Source: a bacterium
GTDB taxonomy: Bacteria; Patescibacteriota; UBA1384; JAMDBS01; DAOVQR01
Direction of reading: 5' to 3'
Length of the DNA stretch: 10,398 nt
Assembly: GCA_030628575.1 (NCBI GenBank)
Contig: DAOVQR010000015.1
Location: 1-10,398, forward strand
Shown here: positions 5,787 through 10,398 of the stretch, piece by piece
Numbering within the stretch: position 1 is the first letter of the stretch
Layout: every line of letters starts with the position of its first letter
Program-made: the position numbers and the translations under genes
Notes under the pieces: model-generated
What the model saw: only the letters and a program-made list of their open reading frames with translations
What the model was told of the DNA's origin: nothing
Databases searched by the model: none

Positions 5787-6398
5787 TCAATTATTATTTC
5801 TGTCAATAAACATTAATACAAGCGGAATTGAGATATAGACCATTGAACTCGAAGCTGGATAAAAGAAACTAATAATTATTGCCATGATGGCAACTAAGGG
5901 GGTAACCAGATTTTTTCTATTTATTATCTTTAATCTATCAATAGATAAATTTGTATCAACTAAATGATTTCTAACTGCATAATGCCAATGCCAAAAATAA
6001 ATAAGACCTATTGTTAAAAGATTGATATGAAAGAATAATGCGGCAATAGTAGTATTGTATTTCTCCATTAAAGAAGTAGAAAAAGGGACAAATACAACAA
6101 ATAATAAAAGAAAAATGTTCATCCAAGCTAATTTTTCATCAATTTTTTTGATTGACTCAAATTGCTTCAGATGAATACTCCAAAAAACCGCCAAAAGAAT
6201 AAAACTTAGAGCAAACGTAAAAAAAGTGGGAATCATAGCCAATAGTTTTTGACCTAATTCAGCTCCAGCTTTCCATTGAGGGATATCTGGTATGTCAATG
6301 CTAAGTATCAAAAGCGTCATGGCAACAGCAAATATTGCATCTGATAATGCTTCTATTCTATTAGTTTCTAGTAATCTTCTTTTATTATTATCATTCAT
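5787..6398 (-). CDS. DUF1211/TMEM175-family membrane protein, putative K+ channel
   Basis: A 203-residue inner-membrane protein with six hydrophobic helices. Helix 1 carries RIEALSDAIFAVAMTLL at 14-30, the family hallmark RxxxFSD with Leu18 in place of the usual Phe. Bacterial TMEM175 homologues are established as K+-selective leak channels of six helices per subunit, assembled as tetramers, and the length fits. A conserved-looking HWHYAVR follows helix 4. It begins 12 bp after the decarboxylase stop with no obvious ribosome site, so it may depend on translation of the upstream gene. In an acid-resistance operon a K+ path could balance charge moved by glutamate/GABA exchange; that is inference. 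The F-to-L change leaves conduction uncertain. Confidence 0.82.
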   Translation of the reverse strand: MNDNNKRRLLETNRIEALSDAIFAVAMTLLILSIDIPDIPQWKAGAELGQKLLAMIPTFFTFALSFILLAVFWSIHLKQFESIKKIDEKLAWMNIFLLLFVVFVPFSTSLMEKYNTTIAALFFHINLLTIGLIYFWHWHYAVRNHLVDTNLSIDRLKIINRKNLVTPLVAIMAIIISFFYPASSSMVYISIPLVLMFIDRNNN

Positions 6399-6410
6399 TG
6401 TATTATTATA

Positions 6411-7808
6411 TTAGCAAACTCTGCCTCGAGTCGCAAACTTCTTAATTTCTTTATCGATCTTTTTACCGCCTAATTTTTCACAGGCCTGTATAATATCATC
6501 AAATAAAATATCAGCCATATCACGTGAAAAATTCTCCTTCACAACCATACGCATAATTACAATTTTATCTGCATTCGGCGGCAAAGAATAAGCAGGAATA
6601 ATCCAACCGCGCTGTCGTAATTTATCAGATAAATCATAAAGGGTAAATTTTTCTTTATTCTTAAGTTTAACAGCCACAACCGGCAACATCTGTGTAGGAT
6701 TTAAAGTATCAAACAGTCCACTGTCAACCAGTTTTTTGGAAAGATACTGTGCATTTTCAATAACTGAATTTGCAATCCTGGCATATCCTTCTTTACCTAA
6801 TCTCAAAAAATTGTAATATTGAGCAATCACCATTGCTGACCCACGAGAAAAATTCAAAGTATAGGTCGGCATTTCACCACCTAAATAATTTACATTAAAT
6901 ATAATATCTTTGGGCATATCAGATTCATCGCGAAACACCAACCAGCCAATTCCCGGATAAACTAAACCATATTTATGACCAGAGACATTAATTGATTTTA
7001 CTTGTTCCAACCGAAAATCCCATTCCACGTCCGGATAAACAAAAGGTGCAATAAACCCACCACTGGCTCCATCAATATGAATGGGAATATCCCATCCTTT
7101 ATCTTTTTTGATTTTTACCAGATAATCATTCATTTCTTTAATAGAATCGTACTGACCCGTAAAAGTCGTTCCTAAAATTGCACCAACACAAATTGTATTT
7201 TCATCGATCCTTCTGGCAATCTCTTTTTGACCGATTGTATATCGGCCCACTTCCATAGGTATAATTCTCGGTTCTACATCAAAATATCTGGCAAATTTAT
7301 CCCAACAAATATGCACATCGGCACCAAAAACAATATTTGGTTTATCGTATTTTTTCTTTAATTTTTTACGTCTGTTTATCCAACTCCATTTATGAGCTAA
7401 AAGTCCCAGCATAATCGCTTCAGATGAACCAATAGTAGCAGTTCCAATTGATTTTTTATCTTTCGGGGAGTTAAACAAACGAGCCAGCATATTTACACAT
7501 CTTTGATGAATAACTTCTGTTTGTGGATATTCATCATGATCAATAAAATTTTTATTAATATTTTCGGCAATTAATTTATTTGCTTCCGGTTCCATCCATG
7601 TGGTACAAAAACTGGCTAAATTCAAAGATTGATTTCCGTCCATATTAAGCTCATCATGCACTAGCTGATATGTCGCATTTGCAGGCATTCCTCTATCCGG
7701 CATTTCATATTTTGGGATAGGTTCAGAAAAATACCTATCAGAATATGTGCTTGCGTGCCCTTTATTTGATGGGTCTAAATCACTAAGATTTTTTTTGTTC
7801 ACTAACAT
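6411..7808 (-). CDS. gadB: Glutamate decarboxylase (PLP-dependent)
   Basis: This 465-residue cytosolic enzyme converts L-glutamate to GABA and CO2, using up one proton. Length matches E. coli GadB (466). Visible group II decarboxylase features: [14 protein letters not shown] (63-76, substrate side), [17 protein letters not shown] (92-108), [11 protein letters not shown] (125-135), HIDGASGGF (244-252, Asp246 for the PLP pyridine nitrogen) and [10 protein letters not shown] with the Schiff-base lysine Lys279. The residue stacking on PLP, Gln163 in E. coli, aligns with His166 in DVHICWDKF. The C terminus ends RGRVC and lacks the penultimate His that plugs the E. coli active site at neutral pH. 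AAGGGGTG precedes the ATG. It lies downstream of a GadC-like antiporter, the standard acid-resistance pair. Identity is firm; pH response is not. Confidence 0.96.
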   Translation of the reverse strand: MLVNKKNLSDLDPSNKGHASTYSDRYFSEPIPKYEMPDRGMPANATYQLVHDELNMDGNQSLNLASFCTTWMEPEANKLIAENINKNFIDHDEYPQTEVIHQRCVNMLARLFNSPKDKKSIGTATIGSSEAIMLGLLAHKWSWINRRKKLKKKYDKPNIVFGADVHICWDKFARYFDVEPRIIPMEVGRYTIGQKEIARRIDENTICVGAILGTTFTGQYDSIKEMNDYLVKIKKDKGWDIPIHIDGASGGFIAPFVYPDVEWDFRLEQVKSINVSGHKYGLVYPGIGWLVFRDESDMPKDIIFNVNYLGGEMPTYTLNFSRGSAMVIAQYYNFLRLGKEGYARIANSVIENAQYLSKKLVDSGLFDTLNPTQMLPVVAVKLKNKEKFTLYDLSDKLRQRGWIIPAYSLPPNADKIVIMRMVVKENFSRDMADILFDDIIQACEKLGGKKIDKEIKKFATRGRVC

Positions 7809-7872
7809 AAAACACCCCTTCGAATTTTAAATTTTAAATTTTTAATTTAATAGTTTAACTATTTAACAATTA

Positions 7873-8031
7873 TTATCTCAATCTCATAAATTCATGTTGA
7901 TGAAATTGAATATTTTTTTCAATTCTAATAAAATTCTGCAGTGCTATAAAAAGTAAAATTTCAATTATTACCGCAAAAACTAGCACTAATACCAATAATA
8001 ATCCTGTTGTCATTTTTTGATGTTCATCCAT
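7873..8031 (-). CDS. 52-residue single-helix membrane peptide in the gad operon
   Basis: A short frame between the antiporter and the decarboxylase. The peptide begins MDEHQKM, has one hydrophobic helix at about 8-34 (TTGLLLVLVLVFAVIIEILLF and on), then a basic, polar tail ending QHEFMRLR. Its ATG at 8031 has a perfect GGAGGTGG six or so bases upstream, and the frame overlaps the last eight bases of the antiporter gene (AAATGGATGA), a typical coupled start. There is a 64-bp gap to the decarboxylase, filled with AATTTTAAATTTT-like sequence. I do not recognise a family. Position and signals make it a probable small partner or regulator of the antiporter, as many single-helix peptides are; that role is inference. 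Confidence 0.7.
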   Translation of the reverse strand: MDEHQKMTTGLLLVLVLVFAVIIEILLFIALQNFIRIEKNIQFHQHEFMRLR

Positions 8032-9451
8032 TTACCACCTCCTTTTTTCTTTCTTTCGGTTTCCAGCTTGGTTTTCTAAAATGATAAATAACAAGTGGCG
8101 CCCCACACATTATTAATATTCCAACTCCCAAAAACGCTCTATATATCACTAATCCTGAAGCACTTATAGACACTGGCGGAATAAATCCAACAGTAAAAGC
8201 AAATATAGATGCCAGTATTCCAACTCCTGCTACAATCCACATGCCAATATTTCCACCAGGAACTTTAAATGTCCTATGAACATAAGCCCTGGTATATTTA
8301 AGTTTAATAGCAGAGATAAACATAAGAAGGTACATAACTAAATATAACTGCACTGTTAATGCCGACAGTATCCAAAAGGAGCTGGATACAGAAGGCATAA
8401 ATAAAAATACTAAAGAAACTAAGGTTACAATACTTCCTTGGATAATCAAAATATGGGTTTGGATTCCATTTTTATTTGTATGCTGAAAAAATTTAGGTAA
8501 ATTTCCATCATCAGCGGTTGCCAACAATGCTTTAGAGGGGCCGGCAATCCAAGTGGAAACCTGCGCAATCATACCGGGCGCCGCCAACAGCGCAATAATA
8601 GGCACCATCCATTTCATACCAAATTTCCCAAAAATTGTCATAAATGTTTGCATAATTCCCGCTGTTAAACTGATTTCTTTTGCTGGAATAACAACTGCAA
8701 TTGCCAGTGCTCCTAAAAGGAAAATTGTAATAATAATAATTGAAGAAATAAAAATTGCTTTGGGGTAATTTTTTTGCGGATTTTCGACTTCAGCCGCATG
8801 AGCTCCGGAAACTTCCATACCGGCAAAAAACAATAATAGACCTGAGAAAAATACAATATTTTGGATATTGGAAAAATCAGGTTTCATTGCTTCCCAAGTA
8901 AAACTAATCTGTGATGGATTACCCAACAGAACCCAAACTGCTGCACCGACAAAAAGTACAATTCCGGGAATAATAATTCCGCTTATTGTGCCAAAAGATG
9001 TAAATTTTGCCGATGTTTTAAGTCCTTTAAAATTTAAAAAGGTTGCTCCCCAATACACTATTATGATTATAGCCAGTGTAAAATAGGCGCTATTGGCAAG
9101 TTCTGGTTTATTAAATAAATATGCTAAAACTGCTGCGGTTGCCGCAAGAGCGGTTGGGTAAAAAATTAAATTCTGTGCCCATTGTAACCAAATTGCCATA
9201 AACCCCCATTTTTCTCCTAATGCTTCTTTAACCCAAGCATATACACCGCCTTTTTTGGGCCAAGCTGTTGCCAATTCTGCTGAAACTAATCCTGATGGAA
9301 CTAAAAATAGTATTGCGGCTATAATTAAAAAGAATATGATTTGAGTGCCATATTCCGCCATCATTGGTAATCCTCTTAAGGAACAAATCAAAGAAACATT
9401 AATCATTATTAACGCAAATACACTAATCACCGCTTTTTTCTTAGTGGTCAT
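8024..9451 (-). CDS. gadC: GadC-like glutamate/GABA antiporter (APC superfamily)
   Basis: A 475-residue inner-membrane transporter with about 12 helices, expected to exchange external glutamate for internal GABA. Family marks are SLRGLPMMAEYG (24-35), LVPSGLVSAELATAWPKKGGVYAWV near 50-75, ALGEKWGFMAIWLQW, FFAGMEVSGAHAAEVENPQKNYPKA (about 208-232), IPAKEISLTAGIMQTF and WIAGPSKALLATADDGNLP, all paralleling E. coli GadC. The last helix ends near residue 458 and only 17 polar residues follow, so the 35-residue C-plug that closes E. coli GadC at neutral pH is absent. AAGGAGGG precedes ATG 9451 and fixes the start. It heads the operon that includes the decarboxylase. Exchange of another amino acid pair is possible, but context favours glutamate/GABA. 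Confidence 0.9.
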   Translation of the reverse strand: MTTKKKAVISVFALIMINVSLICSLRGLPMMAEYGTQIIFFLIIAAILFLVPSGLVSAELATAWPKKGGVYAWVKEALGEKWGFMAIWLQWAQNLIFYPTALAATAAVLAYLFNKPELANSAYFTLAIIIIVYWGATFLNFKGLKTSAKFTSFGTISGIIIPGIVLFVGAAVWVLLGNPSQISFTWEAMKPDFSNIQNIVFFSGLLLFFAGMEVSGAHAAEVENPQKNYPKAIFISSIIIITIFLLGALAIAVVIPAKEISLTAGIMQTFMTIFGKFGMKWMVPIIALLAAPGMIAQVSTWIAGPSKALLATADDGNLPKFFQHTNKNGIQTHILIIQGSIVTLVSLVFLFMPSVSSSFWILSALTVQLYLVMYLLMFISAIKLKYTRAYVHRTFKVPGGNIGMWIVAGVGILASIFAFTVGFIPPVSISASGLVIYRAFLGVGILIMCGAPLVIYHFRKPSWKPKERKKEVVNG

Positions 9452-9543
9452 TCATCCCTCCTTATGTATAACAACATCTTATATCATTTTATAAATGAGT
9501 TTTTACCTTTTACTAAAAATTATTTCATAACAAATCTATTATT

Positions 9544-9552
9544 ATTATAACA
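9544..9552 (-). promoter_or_regulatory. Extended -10 promoter of the gad operon
   Basis: On the minus strand TGTTATAAT forms a perfect extended -10 (TGn-TATAAT). The -35 region 17 bp upstream (TGTGTA) is poor, as extended -10 promoters allow. The leader to ATG 9451 would be about 85 bases and very AT-rich, with no riboswitch-like structure that I can see. Confidence 0.6.
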
Positions 9553-9580
9553 CAATTTATATTTTTTACACACTTTACTA

Positions 9581-9609
9581 TTGTCAGTTCTATGAGTGTT
9601 TGATATACT
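9581..9609 (+). promoter_or_regulatory. Promoter of tRNA-Asn
   Basis: TTGTCA (9581-9586) and TATACT (9604-9609) are exactly 17 bp apart, placing the start about six bases before the mature tRNA. It runs divergently from the gad operon promoter. Confidence 0.7.
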
Positions 9610-9621
9610 AAAACTCGATAA

Positions 9622-9696
9622 TCCGGTGTAGCTCAACGGCAGAGCGACTCCCTGTTAAGGAGAAGGTTGCTGGTTCGAATCCAGCCACCGGAGCCA
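9622..9696 (+). tRNA. tRNA-Asn (anticodon GTT)
   Basis: A complete 75-base tRNA with encoded CCA. The acceptor stem TCCGGTG pairs fully with CACCGGA, the D stem is GCTC/GAGC, the anticodon loop CTGTTAA gives GTT at 9654-9656, the variable loop is AGGTT, and the T arm is GCTGG-TTCGAAT-CCAGC. The discriminator is G, as expected for asparagine. The first anticodon-stem pair (A27-A43) is mismatched, leaving four good pairs; otherwise all arms are intact. It is likely functional and the sole tRNA in the window. Confidence 0.97.
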
Positions 9697-9736
9697 TGCA
9701 CCAGCAGGCAAGTTTACTTGCCAATTGGTGCATGGC
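9693..9736 (+). repeat. Hairpin element joined to the tRNA 3' end
   Basis: GCCATGCACCA (9693-9703) and TGGTGCATGGC (9726-9736) form a perfect 11-bp inverted repeat, enclosing a second stem GGCAAGT/ACTTGCC. The left arm includes the tRNA discriminator and CCA, so in the precursor the hairpin would base-pair with the tRNA tail. No run of U follows, so it is not a plain terminator. Confidence 0.75.
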
Positions 9737-9804
9737 GGAGCCTTCAATCAGAGATTGAAACACCAGCAGGCAAGTTTACTTGCCAATTGGTGCATGGCGG
9801 AGCC
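9699..9804 (+). repeat. Two 44-bp direct repeats with a palindromic spacer
   Basis: The 44-bp segment at 9699-9742 recurs without change at 9761-9804 (period 62 bp). Each copy has the inner hairpin GGCAAG-TTTA-CTTGCC and ends in CGGAGCC, which is also the tRNA 3' end (9689-9695). The 18-bp spacer contains its own palindrome TTCAATC-AGA-GATTGAA (9743-9759). The second copy lacks the ATG of the outer stem's left arm, so only CACCA/TGGTG pairs there. It looks like a small repeat that duplicated beside the tRNA; no open frame is present. Confidence 0.8.
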
Positions 9805-9823
9805 CCGTACCAGTAAACGATAC

Positions 9824-9851
9824 AGGGTGTAACCCTTGATTGAAAATCAAG
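9824..9851 (+). other. Paired small hairpins
   Basis: AGGGT-GTA-ACCCT (9824-9836) overlaps by two bases the start of CTTGATT-GAA-AATCAAG (9835-9851), so the two stems are nearly exclusive. The second is followed by an A-rich stretch, so termination on the plus strand is doubtful; this could be a processing or stop site for the tRNA transcript. Confidence 0.35.
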
Positions 9852-9892
9852 ATAAAAACAAGTGTGTAGAGAAGTATAAATAAGGTTATGTA

Positions 9893-10180
9893 ATAAATAA
9901 TAAAGATGATAGGATAAGCAGAATCGGATGTTGGGTAATTTCTATTTTTATTTTAGCGATTCCGATTATTGTAGGATATTTTAAACCAATTTATGCTACA
10001 CTACATTTTGAAAATTTATGGCATTTTTTTGGTTTTAGTTTATTATTTGTAATTATCAGTAGTATAATTCAAACATCTAAAGACGAGACCATTGATTCTA
10101 AAAATGAAGCACTTGATTTAATACAATATATTTTTATTTTTGTTTGGCTAATATATTTAGGAACTATCATTTCTGAGTAA
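9893..10180 (+). CDS. Small three-helix membrane protein, non-ATG start or broken start
   Basis: An open frame runs from a stop at 9881 to TAA at 10178-10180 and encodes about 95 residues, beginning NNKDDRISRIGC and ending GTIISE. Three hydrophobic segments are clear: WVISIFILAIPIIVGYF, LWHFFGFSLLFVIISSII and IQYIFIFVWLIYLGTII, separated by charged loops (KDETIDSKNEALDL). No ATG, GTG or TTG lies in frame. ATA 9893 has AAGG seven bases upstream, exactly where a start would be expected, so either ATA is used or an ATG has mutated. It follows the tRNA-linked repeats. I recognise no family. Codon use and hydrophobic pattern look like a real protein; expression is unproven. Confidence 0.5.
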   Translation: MNNKDDRISRIGCWVISIFILAIPIIVGYFKPIYATLHFENLWHFFGFSLLFVIISSIIQTSKDETIDSKNEALDLIQYIFIFVWLIYLGTIISE

Positions 10181-10398
10181 AAACAATATTATATAGAGAT
10201 TCCCTTAAGAGTGTAAGTGGGGGTTACAGTATGAAAGCTTAACGATTTATTTTCTCTTATTGTATATGAGCTGTCAAAGGTTTGTTGAAGGGTAGGGTGT
10301 GGGGGTTGCTGGAAACCTGATATAATTCCTTGATATACTTCGCAACTCTTTCCCTCGCAACCACTGCTTATTCGCTGGAGCCTCATATTCTCCAGTTC
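10181..10398. other. No convincing gene at the right end
   Basis: These 218 bp are less AT-rich than the rest and include GTGTAAGTGGGGGTTAC and TAGGGTGTGGGGGTTG. A 65-residue minus-strand frame (10386 to 10189) reads as polar sequence without recognisable domain, helix or good start spacing, so I do not call it. CTGGAG (10375-10380) and CTCCAG (10390-10395) form a small inverted repeat at the edge. Confidence 0.4.

Noticed and set aside
5455..5838. 127-residue plus-strand frame across the thioredoxin-like gene
   Set aside because: It is the complement of the real gene and its AT-rich flank; the minus strand has the domain motifs and ribosome site.
9465..9540. Riboswitch in the gad operon leader
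   Set aside because: The leader is AT-rich with no stable stems or recognisable conserved core.
9751..9762. GATTGAAAC, resembling the end of many CRISPR repeats
   Set aside because: The repeats are 44 bp with an 18-bp palindromic spacer and only two copies; there are no variable spacers and no cas genes.
9693..10382. Integrated element bounded by GGAGCC at the tRNA end and at 10377-10382
   Set aside because: Six shared bases are too few for an attachment site, and there is no integrase in the window.
10189..10386. 65-residue minus-strand reading frame
   Set aside because: GGAG lies only three bases before its ATG, no domain or helix is recognisable, and the sequence looks like chance open frame in a less AT-rich stretch.

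Overview
The window is AT-rich DNA from a bacterium, most likely an anaerobic or microaerophilic one. Bacterial signs are sigma70-like promoters (TTGACA and TATAAT boxes), clear Shine-Dalgarno sites, a rho-independent terminator and a tRNA gene with an encoded CCA. TGA is used as an ordinary stop, for example at the ends of the 2710..3561 and 8024..9451 genes. Gene styles and degenerate AT-rich intergenic repeats remind me of uncultured Patescibacteria (CPR) or similar lineages, but this is an impression and not proven by the sequence.

Region 1 (1-4038, minus strand) is one gene run read right to left: a NifX/NifB-like (DiNase FeMo-Co) protein, a MinD-type ATPase with an inserted 2x[4Fe-4S] ferredoxin, a ZIP metal transporter, a second ferredoxin-MinD ATPase, a second NifX-like protein, and the N-terminal half of a Kef-type cation/proton antiporter cut by the window edge. 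The order NifX-ATPase-ZIP-ATPase-NifX is mirror-symmetric. Paired ferredoxin-ATPases with a DiNase_FeMo-Co protein are the hallmark of the anaerobe-specific orange-protein (ORP) type of cluster; here a metal importer sits at the centre.

Region 2 (4039-5330, plus strand) is divergent: a DUF134 helix-turn-helix protein fused to a glycine-rich/cysteine-rich tail, then a glycine/arginine-rich DUF5320-like protein with a C-terminal coiled coil. The 106-bp divergent spacer holds two back-to-back overlapping promoters and two TGAA-N6-TTMA palindromes (one perfect, one with a single mismatch), one in the spacer of each promoter. It looks like a shared switch for the metal/Fe-S genes.

Region 3 (5341-9552, minus strand) is a glutamate-decarboxylase acid-resistance operon: GadC-like antiporter, a previously unlisted 52-residue membrane peptide, glutamate decarboxylase, a TMEM175/DUF1211-type putative K+ channel, and a tiny thioredoxin-like protein. 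It starts at an extended -10 promoter near 9544 and ends at a terminator at 5341-5368. Both GadB and GadC seem to lack the C-terminal pH plugs known from E. coli.

Region 4 (9581-10398) carries a tRNA-Asn(GTT) with its own promoter, a pair of 44-bp hairpin-forming repeats directly abutting the tRNA 3' end, a small three-helix membrane-protein reading frame without an ATG, and about 200 bp in which I see no convincing gene.
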